From Pseudomonadota bacterium (GTDB lineage Bacteria; CALINM01), in assembly GCA_026415985.1 (NCBI GenBank), contig JAOAGA010000086.1, forward strand, positions 1 through 5,435: a stretch of DNA of 5,435 bases. Direction: 5' to 3'. This document shows, piece by piece, positions 1 through 5,435 of this stretch. Both the position numbers and the translations under genes were made by a program. The notes beneath the pieces are model-generated. The model was given only the letters and a program-made list of their open reading frames with translations. It ran no database searches and was not told the origin of the DNA. The stretch's first letter is position 1; each line of letters starts with the position of its first letter.

Positions 1-64
1 CAACATGCCCTATCGTCCCTATGTTAACATGGGGCTTCTTCCTCTCAAACTTAGCCTTTGCCAT
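1..64 (-). CDS. tuf: Elongation factor Tu, N-terminal fragment (cut by window edge)
   Basis: Only the first 21 codons are in the window, reading [20 protein letters not shown] then V. This is the nearly invariant bacterial EF-Tu start, ending just before the DHGKT part of the GTPase P-loop, which lies outside. EF-Tu is the GTPase that carries aminoacyl-tRNA to the ribosomal A site in the cytoplasm. The start is ATG at 64, preceded by AGGAGG at 71-76 with six bases between. The gene follows fusA by 10 bases, the classic end of the str operon, so co-transcription is expected. The truncation is a window artefact, not a pseudogene. Identity is close to certain; whether this is tufA or one of two tuf copies cannot be told here. 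Confidence 0.97.
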   Translation of the reverse strand, partial: MAKAKFERKKPHVNIGTIGHV

Positions 65-70
65 ATTAAG

Positions 71-76
71 CCTCCT
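71..76 (-). promoter_or_regulatory. tuf ribosome binding site overlapping the fusA stop codon
   Basis: The minus strand reads AGGAGG here, six bases before the tuf ATG at 64. Its first two bases (AG) are the last two bases of the fusA TAG stop at 77-75. A ribosome terminating on fusA therefore sits over the tuf Shine-Dalgarno, which suggests termination-reinitiation coupling between EF-G and EF-Tu synthesis. The overlap is read directly; the coupling is inferred. Confidence 0.85.
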
Positions 77-2153
77 ACTTTCCTGCTCTAAGTTTTAATA
101 TTTGTTCAGCAATATTTGCTGGAACAGGTTCATAATGTGAAAACTGCATCGTATATGTAGCTCTACCCTGAGTCATAGAGCGTAAATCTGTTGCATAACC
201 AAACATATCTGCCAAAGGAACAAAGGCATTTATAACCTGAGCAGAACCTCTCATTTCCATGCCCTGAATCCTTCCTCTTCTTGAGTTTAAATCACCCATT
301 ACATCACCCATAAAGTTTTCCGGAGTAACAACCTCTACCTTCATTATAGGCTCTAATAGTATGGGACTTGCCTTTGAAAACCCTTCTTTAAAGGCCATTG
401 AGCCTGCAATCTTAAAGGCCATTTCTGATGAATCAACCTCGTGATAGGAACCATCAAAAAGAACAACCTTTACATCTGTTACAGGATAACCCGCAAGAAC
501 ACCTAAATCAAGGGCTTCTCTGATACCTTTCTCAATAGCGGGAATATATTCTTTAGGAATAACACCGCCTACAATCTTGTTTTCAAATATAAAGCCACTT
601 CCCGGCTCCAAAGGCTCAATTTCTATCCAGCAATGACCATACTGACCTCTACCACCGGTCTGCCTGATGTATTTGCCCTCAGCCTTTGCTTTCTTCGTGA
701 TTGTCTCTTTGTAGGCAACCTGAGGCTTACCAACGTTTGCTTCTACCTTGAACTCTCTCATTAATCTATCAATAATAATCTCTAAATGAAGCTCTCCCAT
801 ACCAGAAATAATAGTTTGACCTGTTTCCTCATCGGTCTTCACCCTGAAAGATGGGTCTTCCATCGCAAGCTTTTGCAGTGACATCCCCAGTTTTTCCTGA
901 TCAGCCTTGGTTTTTGGCTCTACAGCAATAGAGATTACCGGTTCAGGAAACTCCATTGCCTCAAGTATTATTGGTTTATTCTCATCACAAAGGGTATCAC
1001 CGGTAGTAGTAAACTTAAGACCTACCGCAGCAGCAATATCCCCTGCAAGTACTTCCTTTATCTCTTCTCTCTTATTGGCATGCATCTTAAGGAGTCTGCC
1101 TATCCTTTCCTTTTTCCCTTTTGTTGAGTTATAAATATAACTACCCGATTCCAAAGTTCCCGAATATACCCTAAAATAGGTTAACTGTCCGACAAAAGGA
1201 TCGGTCATTATCTTAAAAGCTAATGCTGAAAAAGGTTCGTTATCATCAACTTTTCTGATTTCTTCTGAACCATCGGGAGTTTTTCCCTTAATGGGTGGTA
1301 TATCAATTGGTGAAGGCAGGTAATCAACTACCGCATCAAGCAGTGGCTGAACACCTTTATTCTTAAAGGCAGATCCGCATAAAACCGGTATTATTTTAAA
1401 ATCCAGTGTTCCTTTTCTTAATGTTGAGATGATTTCTGCTTCGGTTATTTCTCCACCTTCAAGATATTTTTCCATTACAGATTCGTCTATATCTGAGATT
1501 TTCTCTATGAGCTTTTCTCTCCACTCTTCTGCTTGGGATCTGTATTCAGATGGTATTTCTTCATAATGAAATTTTGCGCCTAACGTTTCGTCTTCCCAGA
1601 CAACCGCTCTCATCCTGACAAGGTCAATTATTCCTTGATATTTATCTTCTGCACCAAGGGGAATAACTACAGGGACAGGATTGGTTCCCAACCTCTCATA
1701 CATCATATCAACAACACGAAAGAAATCCGCTCCCACTCTATCCATCTTATTAACAAAGGCAATTCTCGGAACTCTGTATTTATCTGCCTGTCTCCAAACC
1801 GTTTCAGACTGAGGTTCTACTCCACCTACCGCACAAAACACCGCTATGGCACCGTCCAGAACTTTAAGAGATCTCTCAACCTCTATAGTAAAATCAACAT
1901 GTCCCGGTGTATCTATTATATTGACCCTGTGGTTTCTCCAGAAACAGGTTGTTGTAGCAGAGGTAATAGTAATACCTCTTTCCTGCTCCTGCTCCATCCA
2001 ATCCATAGTTGCCGTGCCTTCATGCACTTCACCGATCTTATAAGACACACCGGTATAATAAAGTATCCTTTCGGTAACAGTCGTCTTACCTGCGTCTATG
2101 TGAGCCATTATGCCAATATTTCTACATCTTTCTAATGGAACTGTCCTTGCCAA
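75..2153 (-). CDS. fusA: Elongation factor G, with a TTG start codon
   Basis: EF-G is the cytoplasmic GTPase that drives tRNA-mRNA translocation and, with RRF, ribosome recycling. At 692 residues it has the normal family length. The GTPase signatures are all present: P-loop AHIDAGKT at 17-24, RGITIT switch I at 59-64, DTPGHVDF at 81-88 with the catalytic-type His85, NKMD at 135-138 and SAFK at 261-264. Later domains II-V are present, including the GGRGQYGH segment of domain IV. The start is chosen as TTG at 2153: it gives the family-typical [15 protein letters not shown] beginning, and GGAG lies seven bases upstream. Upstream in frame there is no ATG or GTG before a TAA at 2168-2166. An out-of-frame ATG (2158-2156) lies between the Shine-Dalgarno and the TTG. 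The gene starts 22 bases after rpsG and ends 10 bases before tuf, within the str operon. Confidence 0.97.
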   Translation of the reverse strand: MARTVPLERCRNIGIMAHIDAGKTTVTERILYYTGVSYKIGEVHEGTATMDWMEQEQERGITITSATTTCFWRNHRVNIIDTPGHVDFTIEVERSLKVLDGAIAVFCAVGGVEPQSETVWRQADKYRVPRIAFVNKMDRVGADFFRVVDMMYERLGTNPVPVVIPLGAEDKYQGIIDLVRMRAVVWEDETLGAKFHYEEIPSEYRSQAEEWREKLIEKISDIDESVMEKYLEGGEITEAEIISTLRKGTLDFKIIPVLCGSAFKNKGVQPLLDAVVDYLPSPIDIPPIKGKTPDGSEEIRKVDDNEPFSALAFKIMTDPFVGQLTYFRVYSGTLESGSYIYNSTKGKKERIGRLLKMHANKREEIKEVLAGDIAAAVGLKFTTTGDTLCDENKPIILEAMEFPEPVISIAVEPKTKADQEKLGMSLQKLAMEDPSFRVKTDEETGQTIISGMGELHLEIIIDRLMREFKVEANVGKPQVAYKETITKKAKAEGKYIRQTGGRGQYGHCWIEIEPLEPGSGFIFENKIVGGVIPKEYIPAIEKGIREALDLGVLAGYPVTDVKVVLFDGSYHEVDSSEMAFKIAGSMAFKEGFSKASPILLEPIMKVEVVTPENFMGDVMGDLNSRRGRIQGMEMRGSAQVINAFVPLADMFGYATDLRSMTQGRATYTMQFSHYEPVPANIAEQILKLRAGK

Positions 2154-2167
2154 AACATTACTCCTTT
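2154..2167 (-). promoter_or_regulatory. fusA ribosome binding region deciding the TTG start
   Basis: The minus strand reads AAAGGAGTAATGTT and then the TTG start of fusA. The distance from GGAG to TTG is seven bases, which is ideal. The ATG inside this stretch is only two bases after GGAG and is out of frame; reading from it gives MFWQGQFH and then TAG. The spacing and protein conservation both favour TTG. Confidence 0.75.
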
Positions 2168-2175
2168 ACTTTTAT

Positions 2176-3044
<869 letters not shown>

Positions 3045-3047
3045 AAT

Positions 3048-3055
3048 CACCTCTT
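3048..3055 (-). promoter_or_regulatory. rpsL ribosome binding site
   Basis: The minus strand reads AAGAGGTG, followed by ATT and the ATG at 3044. The in-frame GTG within this motif is the Shine-Dalgarno itself, not a start codon, which sets the rpsL start at 3044 instead of 3050. Confidence 0.8.
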
Positions 3056-3091
3056 AAAATTATGTATATACAAAAAAATACAGAGTTTTAA

Positions 3092-3120
3092 AGTATATTT
3101 AAGCAAAAAAAATAAGTCAA
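3092..3120 (-). promoter_or_regulatory. Proximal sigma-70-type promoter of the str operon
   Basis: The -35 box is TTGACT (3120-3115) and the -10 box is TATACT (3097-3092), separated by exactly 17 bases that are very T-rich. Each hexamer differs from consensus at one position. Transcription would begin near 3085, leaving a leader of about 40 bases before the rpsL ATG. It lies immediately after an intrinsic terminator, so it would start str transcription independently of upstream read-through. Confidence 0.8.
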
Positions 3121-3121
3121 C

Positions 3122-3152
3122 AAAAAAATAGCTTCGCTTTTAAAGCTATTTT
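3122..3152 (-). terminator. Intrinsic terminator between two promoters, upstream of rpsL
   Basis: The minus strand has AAAATAGCTT (3152-3143), an 8-base loop, and the perfect complement AAGCTATTTT (3134-3125). The arm runs into a continuous T tract to 3122, seven T in total. The stem is A/T-rich but perfect for 10 bp. It could end the purE-carbonic anhydrase transcript, end a short RNA from the distal promoter, or attenuate that promoter's read-through into rpsL. Confidence 0.75.
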
Positions 3153-3155
3153 CCG

Positions 3156-3196
3156 TTCTCTATTTAAAAAAGCAAACAAACTACTAAAATAGAGAA
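3156..3196 (-). repeat. 10-bp inverted repeat just after the distal promoter
   Basis: TTCTCTATTT (3196-3187) and its exact reverse complement AAATAGAGAA (3165-3156) flank a 21-base T-rich loop. The left arm begins about where transcription from the distal promoter should start, so the RNA would begin inside a hairpin. The CTATTTT of the left arm (3192-3186) can also pair with AAAATAG of the terminator's left arm (3152-3146), giving a possible alternative fold. Confidence 0.6.
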
Positions 3197-3199
3197 TAG

Positions 3200-3231
3200 A
3201 TTATATAACATTTATTGTTGATTTCTGTCAA
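3200..3231 (-). promoter_or_regulatory. Distal sigma-70-type promoter with extended -10
   Basis: A perfect -35 TTGACA (3231-3226) is followed after 18 bases by TATATA (3207-3202), preceded by TGT (3210-3208), which fits an extended -10. An overlapping TATAAT (3205-3200) is also present, but at 20-base spacing. The transcription start would be near 3195. It is the first plausible promoter after the carbonic anhydrase stop and is separated from rpsL by a terminator and a second promoter. Confidence 0.65.
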
Positions 3232-3282
3232 GAAAAATTTTCTAAAGACAGGCAAAAGAGGGTTAAGACATTAATCTAATAA

Positions 3283-3900
3283 TTAAGCCAGAGGCTGAAA
3301 TCTTTTTGTTTCCCTGTCAAGCTCATAAATCTTTCCGGTTTTTATCTCATAATACCAACCATACAGTCTGATTTCTGCCTTCTCTAACAACTCTTTTATA
3401 ATCGGGTAGCTGATCAAGTTTTCTAACTGACTAAGAACATTATTTTTTTCAGTTAATTGTTGAATCTCGTTTTTATGAGATATTTCAAGTTGTTTTATTT
3501 TTTCTTTGACAGGTTGTGCAAAAAACAACCAATTTTTAAGATGGGGCATTTTTTCAAAAAATTTGTCTTCTTCGTATATAGCCTTCATTGCCCCGCAATC
3601 AGAGTGTCCGCATATTATTATATCACGTATGTTCAAACCTTCTATGGCAAACTCTATAGCCGCAGCTATACTGTTTTTATCACTAACTGCAGAAAATGGG
3701 GGAACGATATTCCCCACATTTCTAACAATAAATATCTCACCAGGCTTTGAATTGGTAATAAGATTGGGATCTATTCTTGAATCAGAACAGGTTATTAAAA
3801 GCACAGGAGGAGCCTGACCATCTCCTAATTTTTCAAAAAAATCTTTCTCTTCTTTATAATGTTCCTGAAATTTATGAATACCCTTATAAAGCTTTTCCAT
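3283..3900 (-). CDS. Beta-class carbonic anhydrase (CynT-like clade)
   Basis: This zinc enzyme interconverts CO2 and bicarbonate in the cytoplasm. The beta-class zinc ligands are all visible: Cys38 in CSDSR (38-42), and His99 and Cys102 in GHSDCGAM (98-105), with the Asp40-Arg42 dyad. RNVGNIVPP (60-68) and the tail LYGWYYEIKTGKIYELD (from 179) match the CynT/plant-type branch rather than the short Can type; 205 residues is slightly below E. coli CynT. Residues 130-160 are a charged, variable helical stretch. No cyanase gene is adjacent, so a cyanate role is not supported. The ATG at 3900 lies 3 bases after the purE stop and its GGGAG (3908-3912) lies inside the purE end, implying translational coupling. 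The likely role is supplying bicarbonate or CO2 to carboxylations such as purine synthesis. Symbol left empty because can and cynT are both used. Confidence 0.93.
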   Translation of the reverse strand: MEKLYKGIHKFQEHYKEEKDFFEKLGDGQAPPVLLITCSDSRIDPNLITNSKPGEIFIVRNVGNIVPPFSAVSDKNSIAAAIEFAIEGLNIRDIIICGHSDCGAMKAIYEEDKFFEKMPHLKNWLFFAQPVKEKIKQLEISHKNEIQQLTEKNNVLSQLENLISYPIIKELLEKAEIRLYGWYYEIKTGKIYELDRETKRFQPLA

Positions 3901-3903
3901 CTC

Positions 3904-4395
3904 TTAGCTCCCTGAAAGTTCTTCGTCTTTCTTCAGTAGTGTTTCTCTTGTTTTTTCTCTAAACTCTTCTAATTTCTTTGCTATGTCCGGATATTTTATT
4001 GAAAGAATCGAACAGGCTAAATAACCAGCGTTTTTTGCACCATCTATAGCAACGGTTGCAACAGGTATCCCCGGAGGCATCATAACAGTGGAATATAATG
4101 CATCTACACCATTTAAAGCACCTGAAGCCAAAGGAACACCGATCACGGGCAAGGTAGTATTTGCTGAAACAACCCCAGCGAGATGGGCAGCCATTCCTGC
4201 TCCGCATATTATTACTTCTATTCCTCTTTCTCTGGCTTTTTTAGCAAAATCTGCTGTTCTGTCGGGTAATCTGTGTGCAGAAGATATATGAATTTCATAG
4301 GGAACTTCCATCTCTTTCAGAACTTCTCCAGCCTTTTTCATAACCGGTAAATCACTGTCACTACCCATTAAGATTAAAACCTTAGGTGCCACCAT
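3904..4395 (-). CDS. purE: N5-carboxyaminoimidazole ribonucleotide mutase (PurE, class I)
   Basis: PurE makes 4-carboxy-5-aminoimidazole ribonucleotide (CAIR) in de novo purine synthesis. Class I enzymes rearrange N5-CAIR made by PurK from AIR, ATP and bicarbonate. The 163-residue single domain has the family's active-site blocks: GSDSD (11-15), SAHR with His41 (39-42), and GAGMAAHLAG with His71 (65-74), followed by a GVDALYS segment (96-102) and MPPGIPV (106-112). SAHR rather than SAHK, and GAGMAAHL, point to class I, not the animal-type CO2-using class II. The ATG at 4395 is four bases after AGGAGG; the next codon is GTG at 4392, seven bases after it, so either could initiate. PurK is not in the window. 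The carbonic anhydrase gene follows after 3 bases. Confidence 0.95.
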   Translation of the reverse strand: MVAPKVLILMGSDSDLPVMKKAGEVLKEMEVPYEIHISSAHRLPDRTADFAKKARERGIEVIICGAGMAAHLAGVVSANTTLPVIGVPLASGALNGVDALYSTVMMPPGIPVATVAIDGAKNAGYLACSILSIKYPDIAKKLEEFREKTRETLLKKDEELSGS

Positions 4396-4472
4396 ATAAC
4401 CTCCTTATTTTTGTTTTTATAATGTTTGGAAACTTTTTTCTTTTTTCTCACCAAATAATTTTCTAAAAATCT
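4396..4472 (-). other. htpX-purE spacer with no clear signal except the purE ribosome binding site
   Basis: This 77-base, very A-rich spacer ends with AAGGAGG at 4400-4406 just before purE. A TATAAA hexamer is present, but no matching -35 box sits at proper spacing. A weak TTTGG/CCAAA pairing has no T tract after it. I see no convincing promoter or terminator, so purE may be read from upstream or from a promoter I cannot recognise. Confidence 0.4.
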
Positions 4473-5321
4473 TTATTTATAATACACCATTTTTTCTAAT
4501 CTTTCTATTCTTTCCTCAATGGGCGGATGGGTGCTAAAAAGCTTAACCAACCCACCACCCGATAGGGGATTAACTATAAAAAGGTGAGAGGTTGCAGGAT
4601 TTGCCTCCATAGGTATCCTTTTGGCTGCATAGTCAAGCTTTCTTAATGCATTGGCAAGATACAGAGGATTACCGGATATTTCTGCACCACCATCATCGGC
4701 ACCATACTCTCTCGATCTTGATATGGCAAGCTGAATCAGCATCGCAGCAATAGGGGCTACAATTATCATTATTATCGCAACAAGCGGATTACTGCCTTCA
4801 TCATCGTCACTTCTGCTACCACCAAATATCATGGCCCATTGTGCCATCTGAGCCAAATAGCTGATGGCACCTGCAATTGCTGCTGCTATGGTAGCTACAA
4901 GAATATCTCTGTTTTTAATATGGGCCAACTCATGGGCTATTACTCCTTCCAGCTCTTCTCTTGACAGAATTCTCATTATACCAGTTGTAACAGCAACCAC
5001 TCCATTCTCCGGGTTTCTTCCGGTAGCAAAGGCATTTGGTTGATCGCTCTCAATAATATAAACTCTTGGCATTGGTATCCCTGCCCTTTGTGATAGTCTT
5101 GCTACTATATTATATAGCTCCGGAGCTTCAGACTCTGAAACCGGCTGAGCCCTGTACATTGCAAGAACAATCTTATCAGAAAACCAGTAGGAAACAAAAT
5201 TCATCCCAAAAGCCATTATTAACGCAAAAGTCATTCCTGTCCTTCCACCTATTGCCCCACCGATAAACACCAATAGTACGGTTAAAACTGCCATTAATAT
5301 CATAGTTCTAAACCAACTCAT
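4473..5321 (-). CDS. htpX: Membrane zinc metalloprotease HtpX (M48B family)
   Basis: HtpX is an inner-membrane endoprotease for quality control of misfolded membrane proteins, in E. coli acting with FtsH. The 282-residue length is typical. Two N-terminal membrane segments (about 7-25 and 30-47) are followed by a cytoplasmic region. The zinc site HELAH (130-134) carries catalytic Glu131, and SRSREYGAD (201-209) supplies the third zinc ligand Glu205. Two further hydrophobic segments (about 140-166 and 179-199) flank an acidic loop with SDDDE (171-175). The conserved SGNPLYLA and [14 protein letters not shown] blocks are present near the C terminus. The ATG at 5321 has AAGGAGGT at 5327-5334, about six bases upstream. 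It lies 64 bases after the probable rsmI stop, with a terminator-like hairpin between. No CpxR-type or other stress operator is recognised. Confidence 0.96.
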   Translation of the reverse strand: MSWFRTMILMAVLTVLLVFIGGAIGGRTGMTFALIMAFGMNFVSYWFSDKIVLAMYRAQPVSESEAPELYNIVARLSQRAGIPMPRVYIIESDQPNAFATGRNPENGVVAVTTGIMRILSREELEGVIAHELAHIKNRDILVATIAAAIAGAISYLAQMAQWAMIFGGSRSDDDEGSNPLVAIIMIIVAPIAAMLIQLAISRSREYGADDGGAEISGNPLYLANALRKLDYAAKRIPMEANPATSHLFIVNPLSGGGLVKLFSTHPPIEERIERLEKMVYYK

Positions 5322-5352
5322 GCCTTACCTCCTTATCTTTTGCCTTTAAACC

Positions 5353-5410
5353 AAAAAGACCTTTACCACAACAGCCAGATTGATATTACAAGCTCTTGTG
5401 ATAAAGGTCT
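5353..5410 (-). terminator. Terminator-like hairpin overlapping the end of the upstream gene
   Basis: AGACCTTTATCACAA (5410-5396) pairs with TTGTGGTAAAGGTCT (5371-5357) over 15 positions, with one G-U pair, around a 24-base loop. The right arm runs into four more T (5356-5353), giving a T5 run. The left arm is inside the last codons of the probable rsmI, and the stop codon lies in the loop. The opposite strand has no T tract, so it would act only in the minus direction. The loop is long and the T run short, so it may be a partial terminator or an attenuator before htpX. Confidence 0.55.
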
Positions 5411-5435
5411 CGCTTGTTAGCCCCGCTAACCTCTG
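5386..5435 (-). CDS. rsmI: Probable 16S rRNA 2'-O-methyltransferase RsmI, C-terminal end only
   Basis: Only the last 15 full codons are present, reading EVSGANKRDLYHKSL followed by TAA at 5388-5386; the rest is outside the window. This resembles the small C-terminal helix-turn-helix tail of RsmI proteins, which typically ends with a pattern like G-hydroxyl-(K/R)-(K/R)-x-LY. RsmI methylates C1402 of 16S rRNA with SAM. The assignment rests on a very short tail. The two alternative frames give an immediate TAG or a 29-codon run with no recognised match. The gene is co-directional with htpX. Confidence 0.5.
   Translation of the reverse strand, partial: EVSGANKRDLYHKSL

Larger units (their letters stand above)
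3122..3196 (-). ncRNA. Candidate small RNA or attenuated leader (about 70-75 nt)
   Basis: A promoter (3200-3231) is followed within about 75 bases by an intrinsic terminator, with no ATG-initiated reading frame between. The transcript would be almost entirely two consecutive hairpins (3196-3156 and 3152-3125) ending in a U tract. This could be a free-standing sRNA, a regulated leader of the str operon, or a non-functional coincidence in AT-rich DNA. No known RNA family is recognised. The 5' end is estimated from the promoter, not measured. Confidence 0.35.

Noticed and set aside
907-2135. Plus-strand open frames opposite fusA (907-1134, 1635-2135, 1846-2043)
   Set aside because: They are antisense to strongly conserved EF-G coding sequence, lack ribosome binding sites or recognisable domains, and have the composition expected of shadows.
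2139-2158. Leader peptide MFWQGQFH from the ATG at 2158
   Set aside because: The ATG is only two bases after GGAG, too close for efficient initiation, and the frame is very short. It is kept only as part of the fusA start observation.
3045-3050. Two-codon N-terminal extension of rpsL from a GTG at 3050
   Set aside because: The GTG is part of the Shine-Dalgarno AAGAGGTG, has no ribosome binding site of its own, and homologues begin MPTINQL.
3457-4291. Plus-strand open frames opposite the carbonic anhydrase and purE genes, and a minus-strand Cys-rich 82-codon frame at 3959-4207
   Set aside because: All overlap well-supported conserved genes. The Cys-rich frame is purE read out of frame and has no credible start signal.
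4396-4472. Promoter for purE using TATAAA as -10
   Set aside because: No -35-like hexamer occurs 16-19 bases upstream. In such A-rich DNA a lone TATAAA is expected by chance.
5066-5266. Plus-strand 66-codon frame opposite the N-terminal part of htpX
   Set aside because: It is antisense to the membrane segments of htpX, with no Shine-Dalgarno or family resemblance.
5403-5430. attC-like or recombination-site look of the GTTAGC-GGG-GCTAAC palindrome with the adjacent long stem
   Set aside because: The core triplets do not fit the RYYYAAC/GTTRRRY consensus, and no matching end follows the stem. The palindrome falls within the reading frame of the upstream gene, and no integron context exists.
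5346-5435. Alternative open frame of 29 codons containing LAGLTSETF, reminiscent of a Crp/Fnr helix-turn-helix
   Set aside because: The continuation does not resemble a Crp wing or C terminus, and it would run through the terminator T tract. The other frame gives a better, RsmI-like ending.

Overview
The window is an AT-rich bacterial chromosomal segment of ordinary housekeeping genes, and every supported gene lies on the minus strand. In transcription order (right to left) it holds the last codons of a probable rsmI, then htpX, purE, a beta-class carbonic anhydrase gene, a 238-base regulatory intergenic region, and the str gene cluster rpsL-rpsG-fusA-tuf, with tuf cut by the left edge. I see no mobile element, tRNA, rRNA, CRISPR array, phage gene or toxin/defence module.

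Organism: the EF-G, EF-Tu and S12 sequences are canonical bacterial types. From memory, the EF-G N-terminal half looks most like Thermodesulfobacteriota, Deferribacterota or Nitrospirota proteins. This is an impression only, and no search was possible. Shine-Dalgarno sequences are strong (AGGAGG type) and the sigma-70-type promoters are easy to read. The str genes do not follow rpoC here; they follow a carbonic anhydrase gene across a gap with its own promoters.

Right part (about 3283-5435): the rsmI tail ends inside a hairpin followed by a T run, then htpX (membrane zinc protease) starts about 65 bases after the rsmI stop. A 77-base spacer leads to purE (purine synthesis carboxylation step). 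purE is followed after only 3 bases by the carbonic anhydrase gene, so the two are probably translationally coupled. This pairs an enzyme that handles CO2/bicarbonate chemistry with one that interconverts CO2 and bicarbonate.

Middle (3045-3282): this is the most interesting stretch. It contains a distal sigma-70-like promoter, a 10-bp inverted repeat starting near its predicted transcription start, a clear intrinsic terminator, and then a near-consensus promoter about 45 bases before rpsL. The distal promoter plus terminator would yield a small RNA of about 70-75 nt, or act as an attenuated leader of the str operon.

Left part (1-3044): rpsL, rpsG, fusA and tuf are packed with gaps of 23, 22 and 10 bases. 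fusA appears to use a TTG start. The tuf Shine-Dalgarno overlaps the fusA stop codon. Together these genes encode decoding-centre and head proteins of the 30S subunit (S12, S7) and the two main elongation factors. Nothing in the window amounts to a new biological system; the findings are local regulatory and start-site observations.
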